Assembly: GCA_002825515.1 (NCBI GenBank)
Contig: PJET01000130.1
Location: 1 to 18,946, forward strand
Reading direction: 5' to 3'
Origin: Candidatus Thorarchaeota archaeon MP11T_1
Lineage (GTDB): Archaea > Asgardarchaeota > Thorarchaeia > Thorarchaeales > Thorarchaeaceae
DNA: 18,946 nucleotides
Shown here: piece by piece, positions 8,545 to 15,540 of the stretch
Position numbering within the stretch: position 1 is the first letter of the stretch
Layout: each line of letters begins with the position of its first letter
Position numbers and translations under genes: made by a program
The notes under the pieces: generated by a model
What the model saw: only the letters and a program-made list of their open reading frames with translations
What the model was told of the DNA's origin: nothing
Databases searched by the model: none

Positions 8545-9726
8545 CTACATGATACAAATCAGTTCTTCCTGGGGTCTTGATAGAAAGGTGCATCCCTGAC
8601 GTGTAATGAGAATGTCCTCCTCAAGACTGACCTGTCCATAGTGCTCAGTTGTTACATAAAACTCCAGTGTGAAAACATTTCCCACTTCAACAACACCCAT
8701 GGGACTCTCTCCGTAACGCTCCCACTTTGGACCGAGCAGAGTGCCACCATCATGAGCGAGGCGTCCAAGTTGGTGACCCAGTGCATGTTGATATTCTTCA
8801 TATCCTGCCGCTTTCACGAAATCACGAACTATATTGTCGACTTCATAACCTACAGCTCCAGGCTTAATCCATTTTGCCGCTGCTTGAATGCCATCTCTCA
8901 CTGTTTCAAATGCACTCTGCACCTCAGAAGGGATGTCCTGCGTATCACCAAAGAAGAACATTCGTTGAATGTCGGAACAATATCCTTTGTACTTTACACC
9001 AAAATCGAAATGGAGTAGGTGATCATCCTTGGTCTTGTTGTCTGTCGGACCTCCATGTCCAAATTGCTTGTATGGACCCGCATCAACTGCCGGACAGTAA
9101 TCCACATCCCAAGCACTACTGACCTCACGTTCGTTCATACATCTGTGGAAGAAGTCATAGATTTCGTTCTCAGTTTGTCCTACCTTGACGAATTTCTTTA
9201 CTCGTTCAAAGATGTCCTCAGTGATTTCAACCGCTTTTTGTATTCTCAAAACTTCCTCAGCAGTCTTTCTACCTCGCAGCTTTTGTATGTGGTTCTCTGC
9301 AGACATAAGTCGATGGAGAAATGGTGTGTTCTTGAGGTAGTCCTGAAGCATCATATGCATGCCGACACTGAGCCCATCTGCAGCAACATCATTCATACTA
9401 TAGTTAATAGCAATCTTCTTGGGATCCCTTCTTGTTAGTTGCTTCACAAGTTCTTCTCGGATACTTTCAGTATAGGGAATTATTGTATCATAGATTCCCT
9501 TGTTCGTTACACCATCTTTGTCGAAATCACCAACAATAGCAATCTTCTCATCCTCGGTAAATATGAGTGCAGATTGCCAAGTTAGATCTCCACCTAATAT
9601 CAGTTCAAGAACTGGGTCTGCCATTTGGGAGGTTTCTCGGACCCATATAAGCCAAGCATCAATATCCTGTTCTTTGAGTATCTTGCATGCCTGATCTGCT
9701 TTGGATTTCTCTAATTCATATTTCAT
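8545..9726 (-). CDS. M24-family metallopeptidase (Xaa-Pro dipeptidase/aminopeptidase-like)
   Basis: Cytoplasmic pita-bread-fold peptidase of the Xaa-Pro dipeptidase/aminopeptidase P group, about 393 aa. An N-terminal creatinase-like domain (~1-150) precedes the catalytic domain. All five dinuclear-metal ligands are seen: Asp in HFDFGVKYKG (D241), Asp in YCSDIQR (D252), His in HALGHQLG (H318), Glu in FTLEFYV (E355) and Glu in SLEEDILIT (E370). It is therefore probably active, but the exact substrate is not deducible. Start ATG 9726 lies just after the alcohol dehydrogenase stop (9728-9730), with GGTGG a few nt upstream. An in-frame ATG at 9738 lacks such a site. Coupled translation with the dehydrogenase is likely; a metabolic link between the two is not obvious. 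Confidence 0.9.
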   Translation of the reverse strand: MKYELEKSKADQACKILKEQDIDAWLIWVRETSQMADPVLELILGGDLTWQSALIFTEDEKIAIVGDFDKDGVTNKGIYDTIIPYTESIREELVKQLTRRDPKKIAINYSMNDVAADGLSVGMHMMLQDYLKNTPFLHRLMSAENHIQKLRGRKTAEEVLRIQKAVEITEDIFERVKKFVKVGQTENEIYDFFHRCMNEREVSSAWDVDYCPAVDAGPYKQFGHGGPTDNKTKDDHLLHFDFGVKYKGYCSDIQRMFFFGDTQDIPSEVQSAFETVRDGIQAAAKWIKPGAVGYEVDNIVRDFVKAAGYEEYQHALGHQLGRLAHDGGTLLGPKWERYGESPMGVVEVGNVFTLEFYVTTEHYGQVSLEEDILITRQGCTFLSRPQEELICIM

Positions 9727-9727
9727 A

Positions 9728-10846
9728 TCAGCCACCATGTGGTTGAATAACAGCCTTCAACGATACTTGCTTCTCCTGGGTTTCTAATGCTTTCTGGGCT
9801 TCATCAAGAGAAAACCTGTGTGTGACTAAGTCTTCAAATGGAAACCGGTCATAGTTATCCGCCACAGTCTTGATTCCACGATATACATGGAGAGTTCTGG
9901 AACCCCAGACTGTCTTAATATCTAAATGCTTCTTATTCATCAGGTGTGTATTGATTTCAGCTGTTCCATGGTCTGTGTATTGACCACAAATGGTGTAACT
10001 TCCACCCTCTCTGACAAGCTCTATTCCTTCTGGGATTGCATGAGGGTTTCCGGTTGCTTCATAGACTATATCCGGGCCGTGACCTCCAGCAATCTCTTCG
10101 AGAATTTCTTTTCGTTCCTCAAGGGTTGTTTCTTCTATGTTGATGACATCTGTCACGCCAAACTTCTTGGAAATCTCAAGACGGTTCTTTGCCTTGTCCA
10201 ACAAAGTCACAGTTGAGGCACCGCTAATACTGGTAAGAACTGCAATCATGAGACCAACTGGTCCAGCTCCCTGGATGGCTACATTTAGACCCCAAGTCAT
10301 AGGACTCCTAAGGACTGTGTGCACAGCAGTTGGCATAGCACAACCAACAACGCTCGCTCCATCGAAGCTCACATGATCAGGAAGTTTGATGATATGTGTG
10401 CCTGGAGAGAGATACAGGAATTCGCTGTAGCCTCCTATCAGGCGAGGGAACTTCGTTGAGTCCATGGTTATTCCATACACCTTCCGATTTGGACACTTAG
10501 TGGGAGCATCTGCAATCAAGCAATAATAACAAGAGTAGCAGGTCTGGGTGACATCATGGAAACCAATACGGTCTCCAACTTTGAGCATATTGCCATCAAG
10601 ATCTTTGATAGGTTTTGGTCCAATAGATTCGATTGTTCCAACTACCTCATGTCCGAGAATTAGGGGATAAGGGACGCCTGCAAGCTTCCCATGCCATAGA
10701 TGAACATCAGTTCCACAGACACCAGCGTTGGCAACCTTCATCAAAGCCGCACCAGGCTCCAGTTCTGGAATTTCATATTCCTCAATGATCAGGTCTTCAT
10801 TTGGTTTTGGTACAACCGCAGCTCGACTTTTTGTTGACACCTTCAT
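9728..10846 (-). CDS. Zinc-containing alcohol dehydrogenase (MDR superfamily), NAD-type
   Basis: Medium-chain dehydrogenase/reductase of about 372 aa, cytoplasmic, oxidising an alcohol or polyol or acting in the threonine/sorbitol dehydrogenase subgroup. Seen: catalytic zinc residues in GVCGTD (C44) and LILGHE (H66, E67); a structural zinc loop with four Cys (C103, C106, C109, C118); the Rossmann motif GAGPVGL; and an acidic residue in VTLLDKAKNR at the end of the second strand, which favours NAD(H) over NADP(H). The frame is open up to 10915, but ATG 10846 is preferred: the MDR domain begins right there (MKVSTKSRAAVV), and TTTAAAT is centred 28 nt upstream, as for a leaderless gene. It is the first gene of a two-gene unit with the M24 peptidase. 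The substrate is unknown. Confidence 0.88.
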   Translation of the reverse strand: MKVSTKSRAAVVPKPNEDLIIEEYEIPELEPGAALMKVANAGVCGTDVHLWHGKLAGVPYPLILGHEVVGTIESIGPKPIKDLDGNMLKVGDRIGFHDVTQTCYSCYYCLIADAPTKCPNRKVYGITMDSTKFPRLIGGYSEFLYLSPGTHIIKLPDHVSFDGASVVGCAMPTAVHTVLRSPMTWGLNVAIQGAGPVGLMIAVLTSISGASTVTLLDKAKNRLEISKKFGVTDVINIEETTLEERKEILEEIAGGHGPDIVYEATGNPHAIPEGIELVREGGSYTICGQYTDHGTAEINTHLMNKKHLDIKTVWGSRTLHVYRGIKTVADNYDRFPFEDLVTHRFSLDEAQKALETQEKQVSLKAVIQPHGG

Positions 10847-10870
10847 GCTGGAAGTTTGAAACATACCATG

Positions 10871-10877
10871 ATTTAAA
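10871..10877 (-). promoter_or_regulatory. TATA-like element between divergent genes
   Basis: TTTAAAT on the minus strand is centred 28 nt before ATG 10846, consistent with a leaderless dehydrogenase mRNA. The element is nearly symmetric. On the plus strand TTTAAAG (10872-10878) is ~40 nt before ATG 10915, which would give that gene a short leader carrying AGGTGA. Confidence 0.45.
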
Positions 10878-10914
10878 GAGAGAGGAAGAGCGGTAGACAG
10901 AATAGGTGACTTCA

Positions 10915-11613
10915 ATGAATATTATCGCAGAAATATTTCAGAGAATGGACAAATGGAGGAATCTCCCCAAATATGCATTGGAGAGAAGAGCTGATATTTT
11001 CTTTGGAGTCTACCTAAAATCAGTATTGGAATCCAAATATAATATTCAAATAAAGGCAGAGATAATTCCCGAGTTCCCAGTACATAAAGCATCCATCTAT
11101 CCTAATGTTCAGAACAATCAATCCTTCAATGTAGACTTTGTTGCTTTTTCGGAAGATAGCAAGAAAGCATTTCTAATTGAACTCAAAACCGACATCGGTT
11201 CAAGACGAGATATTCAAGATGATTATTTGACAGCTGCGACAAAAGTAGGTTTTACCAAGCTAATACAAGGACTGATTGAGATTTTTCAAGCTACAAAGAA
11301 AAAGAGAAAATACTTCCATCTGTTTAAGATGCTAGAGGATGCGGATATTATCGAACTGCCTATTCAACTTCAGTCCAGAATCTTTTCCAAGAACATGACT
11401 GGAGTCAATGCTCTGATTGGAGAGGTGAAAATTGTTTCACCTGTCATGAAGAATCAAGTTGTATATGTACAACCTACGGGTGATGGCGAGAATATTATAT
11501 CATTCAATGAATTTGGTAGTCTAATCGCAAGATACAATGACCCTATCACAAAGAGATTTGTAGAATCGCTCAAGACATGGAGCGAAAGTAAGCCAGGACA
11601 CATAAATGCATGA
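10915..11613 (+). CDS. Orphan PD-(D/E)XK nuclease-fold protein
   Basis: 232-aa cytoplasmic protein of no family I can name, with the layout of a PD-(D/E)XK core: Glu in an early helix (ALERRAD, E23), Asp in a strand (FNVDFVAF, D74), then FLIELKTD with the E-x-K pair (E89, K91), followed by a long helical region. This suggests a metal-dependent nuclease fold, though such folds also occur in inactive or structural proteins. ATG 10915 is preceded by AGGTGA at 5-nt spacing, so the in-frame GTG at 10906, which overlaps that site, is rejected. There is no partner methylase, helicase or toxin next to it. It stands alone between a divergent dehydrogenase and the sulfur operon. Confidence 0.7.
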   Translation: MNIIAEIFQRMDKWRNLPKYALERRADIFFGVYLKSVLESKYNIQIKAEIIPEFPVHKASIYPNVQNNQSFNVDFVAFSEDSKKAFLIELKTDIGSRRDIQDDYLTAATKVGFTKLIQGLIEIFQATKKKRKYFHLFKMLEDADIIELPIQLQSRIFSKNMTGVNALIGEVKIVSPVMKNQVVYVQPTGDGENIISFNEFGSLIARYNDPITKRFVESLKTWSESKPGHINA

Positions 11614-11625
11614 TTATCCCTCCTT

Positions 11626-11655
11626 TTCGGATTTTGCCATTCCAAATTCGGATTT
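11626..11655 (+). repeat. Direct repeat TTCGGATTT x2, 21-bp spacing
   Basis: TTCGGATTT occurs at 11626-11634 and 11647-11655, start to start 21 bp, about two helical turns. It lies ~40-70 bp upstream of the TATA box of the sulfur operon and could be a regulator site. It lies just after the nuclease-fold gene stop, so its T-rich context could instead be part of that gene's terminator. The rest of the 107-bp gap shows only the TATA box. Confidence 0.3.
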
Positions 11656-11690
11656 AATAATGTTCCAATCAACAAGGTTGAATAATCAAA

Positions 11691-11698
11691 CTTATAAG
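11691..11698 (+). promoter_or_regulatory. TATA box of the sulfur operon
   Basis: CTTATAAG, a perfect palindrome, is centred 26-27 nt before GTG 11721. That is the expected TATA position for a leaderless transcript starting at that GTG. An ATG at 11730 would imply a 9-nt leader without a Shine-Dalgarno. Confidence 0.6.
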
Positions 11699-11720
11699 AC
11701 ATAATTAACAATCGTTTATT

Positions 11721-11975
11721 GTGAAATCCATGTCGGATATGGAGCCTAGTGAGAGTCTAGACTGTGTGGGGTTATTCTGCCCGCAACCACTGTTTCAGAC
11801 CAGAGAAGCAATTGATAGGTTAAAACCCGGTGAGATACTTGAGATGCTAGCTGATGATCCCGCCGCAGAAGAGGACATCAAACGTTTTGCAAAGCGAACT
11901 GGGCATATCCTACTTAGTTTTGAACGTCTTGAAGATGGCGTGCAGAGATTTCTCATTAAAAAGAAGGAGGAATGA
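11721..11975 (+). CDS. TusA-family sulfur carrier protein
   Basis: 84-aa cytoplasmic TusA/SirA/YeeD-type protein. Members carry a persulfide on the Cys of a CPxP motif and hand it to other sulfur-transfer proteins. The motif is LFCPQP (C20, P21, P23), preceded by LDCVG, where an extra Cys (C15) replaces the more usual Ala or Thr of LDxxG. The rest (KPGEILEMLADDPAAEEDI) is typical for the family. The length is normal. It is first in a run with a DsrE-like protein (3-nt gap), IscS and IscU, which points to sulfur delivery for Fe-S assembly rather than tRNA thiolation. GTG 11721 fits a leaderless start; ATG 11730 is the alternative. Confidence 0.88.
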   Translation: MKSMSDMEPSESLDCVGLFCPQPLFQTREAIDRLKPGEILEMLADDPAAEEDIKRFAKRTGHILLSFERLEDGVQRFLIKKKEE

Positions 11976-11978
11976 TAC

Positions 11979-12332
11979 TTGAGTAGTATACTTTATGTAC
12001 AGACAAGTGACGACCCCGAACGTCAGTACTCACCATTCGTGCTCGCTCAGAGTGCAAAGGCAATGGACATTGATGCAAAGGTCTACTTCTTGGGACAGGC
12101 GTTGAGGGTCCTTCAACCAGGAGCTGCTGAAAAAATCAAACTTGGAAGTTTTCCAAGTCTCAAAGAGATTATGAAGAAAACAATAGAAATGGGTATTCCC
12201 ATTTATGTTTGCGAGGCATCAAAACAAATGCTGGGATGGGAAAAGGTAGAACTTGACCCTGATCTCAAGATTGTTGGAGCAGCAACACTCAATGACCTTG
12301 CCCTAGAAGCGGATGCAACAATGTGGTTCTAG
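11979..12332 (+). CDS. DsrE-like sulfur-transfer family protein
   Basis: 117-aa single-domain DsrE/DsrF-like protein with the alternating alpha/beta pattern of the fold. It has one cysteine, C78 in GIPIYVCEASKQM, at the place where persulfide-carrying family members have their active Cys. Proteins of this kind relay sulfane sulfur together with TusA. The start is TTG with AGGAGG 8 nt upstream, inside the last codons of the TusA gene, so translation is probably coupled. The downstream IscS-like gene follows after 18 nt. A sulfur carrier role is inferred from family and context; some DsrE proteins have no demonstrated activity. Confidence 0.82.
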   Translation: MSSILYVQTSDDPERQYSPFVLAQSAKAMDIDAKVYFLGQALRVLQPGAAEKIKLGSFPSLKEIMKKTIEMGIPIYVCEASKQMLGWEKVELDPDLKIVGAATLNDLALEADATMWF

Positions 12333-12350
12333 ACCAAGGTTGATGGAGAA

Positions 12351-13520
12351 ATGAAAGAAGTCTATCTCGATTATCATAGCGCAAAACCAGTTGACCCCAG
12401 AGTCATTGAAGGAATGATGAGGTATTTTTATGAGGATTTTGGCAATCCATCATCATTACACCATGTTGGAGATGTCGCAACTGAAGCATTGGAGAGTAGT
12501 AGAAAAACAATAGCTGAATTCATCAATGCTGATGAGGACGAGATAGTCTTTACTTCTGGCGCAACAGAAGCTATTAACCTGGCCATCATTGGATATGCCA
12601 TGAAAAACAAGAGCAAAGGAAATCACATCATAATTTCTGAGATAGAACACATATCGATTCACAATATAGTAAAGTATCTCGAGAGAGAAGGATTTGAGAT
12701 TTCCAAGGTTCCAGTTGATCAATATGGTAAGATAAGCCTGCGGAAACTTGAACGTCGAATCACTGACAAAACAATTCTCATCTCGGTTGGGATGGCAAGC
12801 AATGAAATTGGAACTATTCAACCAATCAAAGAGATTGGAGAACTAGCTGCTGAAAAGGGAATAGCATTCCATACGGATGCCGTAGCAGCTGAAGGACTCG
12901 TTCCGATTGACGTGAGAAAAAATAACATCAATCTAATGGCTCTCTCATCCAATGATCTCTATGGACCTCGTGGTGTGGGTGTCATGTATATGCAAAAAAG
13001 ATTCAGAGTCAACCCTCTTATTATTGGAGGAGGACAGGAGAGAGGGCTACGGTCTGGAAGTGAAGACATACCTGGAATCGTAGGCATGAGCATTGCAGCA
13101 GAAATTTTGCAGAGGGAAATGAGCACTGAGGTTAAGAGATTCCAAGGATATCGAGATAGAATGATAAAGCAAGTTTTAGACGAGGTACCAGACAGTCACC
13201 TCAATGGACATCCAATAGACAGACTCGCATCCAATGCTCATTTCAGATTTGATGGCATTGAAGGCGAATCGATTTTGCTATCATTCAAAGATTTAGGTAT
13301 CTCAGTGTCGACAGGTTCAGCGTGCACATCGAAAACACTTGAGCCATCGCACACACTAATAGCGACTGGACTTTTGCATGAAGAAGCACATGGTTCGCTT
13401 CAACTGACGACAGGCAGATTCAACACAGATGATGACATTGATATAGTACTTGAAGCCGTGCCAAAAGTAGTTTCACGACTAAGAGAACTATCTCCAATTT
13501 ACAAATCCATAGAAGGGTGA
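12351..13520 (+). CDS. iscS: IscS-like cysteine desulfurase lacking the PLP lysine (Archaeoglobus type)
   Basis: 389-aa fold-type I aminotransferase-class V protein. Normal IscS/NifS takes sulfur from cysteine using PLP bound to a lysine in S-x-HK. Here the motif is LSSNDLYGPRGVG, with N201 and D202 in place of His and Lys (codon GAT at 12954-12956, frame clear on both sides). Other parts remain: TSGATEA, His in EIEHIS (H100), HTDA (D176), GLRSGSED, and the sulfur-carrying Cys in STGSACTS (C324). The Gln that usually follows the DA motif is Ala (A179). The N-terminus reads SAKP, not ATTP. From memory, Archaeoglobus fulgidus IscS has the same SSND and SAKP features. IscU follows 6 bp later, so scaffold complex formation is likely. 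Cysteine desulfurase activity is doubtful without another lysine. Confidence 0.93.
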   Translation: MKEVYLDYHSAKPVDPRVIEGMMRYFYEDFGNPSSLHHVGDVATEALESSRKTIAEFINADEDEIVFTSGATEAINLAIIGYAMKNKSKGNHIIISEIEHISIHNIVKYLEREGFEISKVPVDQYGKISLRKLERRITDKTILISVGMASNEIGTIQPIKEIGELAAEKGIAFHTDAVAAEGLVPIDVRKNNINLMALSSNDLYGPRGVGVMYMQKRFRVNPLIIGGGQERGLRSGSEDIPGIVGMSIAAEILQREMSTEVKRFQGYRDRMIKQVLDEVPDSHLNGHPIDRLASNAHFRFDGIEGESILLSFKDLGISVSTGSACTSKTLEPSHTLIATGLLHEEAHGSLQLTTGRFNTDDDIDIVLEAVPKVVSRLRELSPIYKSIEG

Positions 13521-13526
13521 TTAATA

Positions 13527-14306
13527 ATGAAATCAACCAAATATAGCGAAAAGGTTCTGGATCACTTCCGCAATCCGAGGAATGTCGGAACTCTTGAGGG
13601 TGATGATGTAGCAGTAGGCAAGGTTGGAAATCCAACTTGTGGAGATATTATGGAGGTCTATATTCGCATCGATGGTGAAATCATAACTGATGCCAAATTT
13701 AGAACCTTTGGTTGTGGGTCAGCGATTGCCACCACAAGTATGACGACAGAACTGGTCAAGGGTATGACATTGGATGAGGCGATGAAACTTACAAGACAGG
13801 ATGTGGCGGACGAGCTTGATGGATTGCCACCAATCAAGATGCATTGCTCAAACCTTGCTGCCGATGCGCTTCATGAAGCTATAACTAACTACAGGCGAGG
13901 AAAAGGAGAACATGTCGACAAAGTAGAGATGACATCAATACCAGAACCTGGATGCGTTGTTGGACAGGATGAGTTCCTCAACAAGGGAGTTTGGCTTGTT
14001 GTAGACGACCCTGAAGCACTCAAGGATCAACGTACATTGATATTACACTCTGGTGACGAATCTGTTGAAACTGCAATTGAATTGACTGAGGTAACAGACA
14101 GAGTAATCCTTCTCACACCAGAAAAAGAAGTCGTTACTACACCAGAGCTAGAAAAACGTCTTGAAGAATCCGGAGTAAAAATTCTGACTGAATCAAGACT
14201 TCTTGAGATACGTGGTGAGTTTGAGGTAGAGAAAGTTTTGATATTTAATATTGATGAGGATGAAGAGTACGAACTCTTCGTTGATGCAGTCGTAATCATT
14301 GAGTAG
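13527..14306 (+). CDS. iscU: IscU scaffold fused to a thioredoxin-reductase-like NAD(P)-binding remnant
   Basis: 259-aa protein, far longer than the usual ~130-150 aa IscU. Residues 1-~130 are a standard Fe-S scaffold: C38 and D40 in NPTCGD, C63 in FGCGSA and C107 in MHCSNLA, with the starting YSEKVLDHFRNPRNVG. After a linker with one more Cys (C143), residues ~168-259 read like the NAD(P)-binding half-domain of thioredoxin reductase: a glycine loop LHSGDESVETA, strand RVILLTP, helix ELEKRLEESGVKIL, TESRLLEIRG, and a final FVDAVVIIE. The nucleotide loop is degenerate (the GxGxxx is reduced to SG), and there is no FAD domain or CxxC. Cofactor binding is uncertain. ATG has GGTGA 6 nt upstream. 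Translation follows IscS, its expected partner. Confidence 0.9.
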   Translation: MKSTKYSEKVLDHFRNPRNVGTLEGDDVAVGKVGNPTCGDIMEVYIRIDGEIITDAKFRTFGCGSAIATTSMTTELVKGMTLDEAMKLTRQDVADELDGLPPIKMHCSNLAADALHEAITNYRRGKGEHVDKVEMTSIPEPGCVVGQDEFLNKGVWLVVDDPEALKDQRTLILHSGDESVETAIELTEVTDRVILLTPEKEVVTTPELEKRLEESGVKILTESRLLEIRGEFEVEKVLIFNIDEDEEYELFVDAVVIIE

Positions 14307-14358
14307 CTGGTTTAGAACGACAGGTACAAATGAAAACCACATCCTATACAATAATGTA

Positions 14359-14820
14359 ATGATAACTATCAGGACAGCTACTTCATCTGACATTTCAGTG
14401 CTGGAGAAGTTATACAAGCAAGAAGTGGAAGATCATTCGGAGCGTGCCAAGAAATTCGCTAAAGATTTGGTTCTGAGATACAAAACACTTCTCGCCTTCA
14501 AGGATGATTTACTTTGTGGAACGATTTCTTGGGAACCTCGAGGTGGTCTCGATGATGGGATTGCGGAGATTATAGGATTGGGAGTAAATGAAGGTTTCAA
14601 ACGTCAGGGAATAGCTACAAGGTTGGTCAATTCTATGATTGAGAGAGCTGATCAATTTTATTCATCTAATGGATATGAGATACGAGTGATCATTGTATTC
14701 ATGGAGAGAACAAATGAAATTGCACGAGAATTCTATCTAGCAAACAAATTCAAAGAAGTTGGTCTAGTGCCATCACTCTATCCTCATGATGATGCATCTA
14801 TTTGGACACGGCACCTCTGA
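14359..14820 (+). CDS. GNAT-family N-acetyltransferase
   Basis: 153-aa single-domain acetyltransferase using acetyl-CoA; the substrate (small molecule, or a protein N-terminus or lysine) is unknown. Seen: a first strand starting MITIRTATSSD, strand ICT-like TISWEP, then motif A GLGVNEGFKRQGIATRLV with the RQGIA pyrophosphate loop, and a C-terminal NEIAREFYLANKFKEVG, the usual GNAT tail. The frame is open back to a TTG at 14299 overlapping the IscU stop, but those 20 residues do not look like GNAT sequence, so ATG 14359 is preferred. No clear ribosome-binding site is visible for either. It probably sits at the end of the sulfur operon without an evident functional link. Confidence 0.85.
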   Translation: MITIRTATSSDISVLEKLYKQEVEDHSERAKKFAKDLVLRYKTLLAFKDDLLCGTISWEPRGGLDDGIAEIIGLGVNEGFKRQGIATRLVNSMIERADQFYSSNGYEIRVIIVFMERTNEIAREFYLANKFKEVGLVPSLYPHDDASIWTRHL

Positions 14821-14841
14821 ATTATGCGTGGGTGAGAACAC

Positions 14842-15528
14842 ATGTCTAGTGAACCCATCATAGGAACCTTGCAAGAGGGATCACTCCATTCCAGTCTAAA
14901 AGAGCTCTATTTGGATGGAAACGCCAGAGCGGAAGTATTGGTTGATGGATACGTAGTTGATATTGTAAAAGATGGATTGTTAATAGAAATTCAAACAAGC
15001 AATTTTGCACAAATCAAGACTAAGTTATTTTCTCTTTTTTCCAAGTATCCTGTCAGGCTAGTACATCCAATATCCCAAAAGAAATGGATAGTGAAAAAGT
15101 CACTAGATGGATCAGAAGAATTGAGTCGCAGATTATCGCCAAAGAGGGGAGATTTTGAAGACATATTCGACGAGCTTGTGCGAATTCCGAGTTTCATTGT
15201 ACATCCTAATTTCTCTTTAGAGCTAATTCTAATAGAAGAAGAAGAAGTTCGTCGCCAAGATGGAAAGGGAAGTTGGCGTAGGAAAGGATGGAGCATAGTG
15301 GATAGAAGACTGGTTGGTGTGATTGACAGACACTTGTATGAAAAACCCTCTGACTTTCTGCATTTCATCCCAGATTCACTTGAGGAACCCTTTACTAATT
15401 CAGACCTGGTGAAAACTTCTGGAATTTCAAATCGGCTAGCTCAGCGTCTTACATACTGCTTGAGAAAGATGAATGCTTTGAAAACCGTTGGTAAATCAGG
15501 CAAAGCACTTCTTCATGAAATTGTCTGA
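14842..15528 (+). CDS. Nuclease-fold-like protein with C-terminal winged helix
   Basis: 228-aa protein, not assigned to a named family by me. The first ~80 residues read VDGYVVDIVKDGLLIEIQT..F..IKTKL...YPVRLVHPI, the strand-strand-helix order of a PD-(D/E)XK core, with Asp (D40) and an E-x-Q pair (E49, Q51) instead of E-x-K. Variants with Gln occur in restriction-like folds. Residues ~95-160 are rich in charge and arginine (SWRRKGWSIVDRR). The last ~50 (FTNSDLVKTSGISNRLAQRLTYCLRKMNALKTVG) form a winged helix-turn-helix. DNA binding is likely; catalysis is uncertain. ATG has GGTGA 6 nt upstream and follows the acetyltransferase by 21 bp, so they are probably co-transcribed. Confidence 0.7.
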   Translation: MSSEPIIGTLQEGSLHSSLKELYLDGNARAEVLVDGYVVDIVKDGLLIEIQTSNFAQIKTKLFSLFSKYPVRLVHPISQKKWIVKKSLDGSEELSRRLSPKRGDFEDIFDELVRIPSFIVHPNFSLELILIEEEEVRRQDGKGSWRRKGWSIVDRRLVGVIDRHLYEKPSDFLHFIPDSLEEPFTNSDLVKTSGISNRLAQRLTYCLRKMNALKTVGKSGKALLHEIV

Positions 15529-15540
15529 TTTGACTGATGA

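Noticed and set aside
8641..9438. Several plus-strand frames of 80-140 codons
   Set aside because: They lie antisense within the M24 peptidase, which has all metal ligands; no ribosome-binding site and no protein-like composition.
12428..12821. Minus-strand frames of 62 and 121 codons
   Set aside because: Shadows of the IscS-like gene, whose motifs fix the coding strand and frame.
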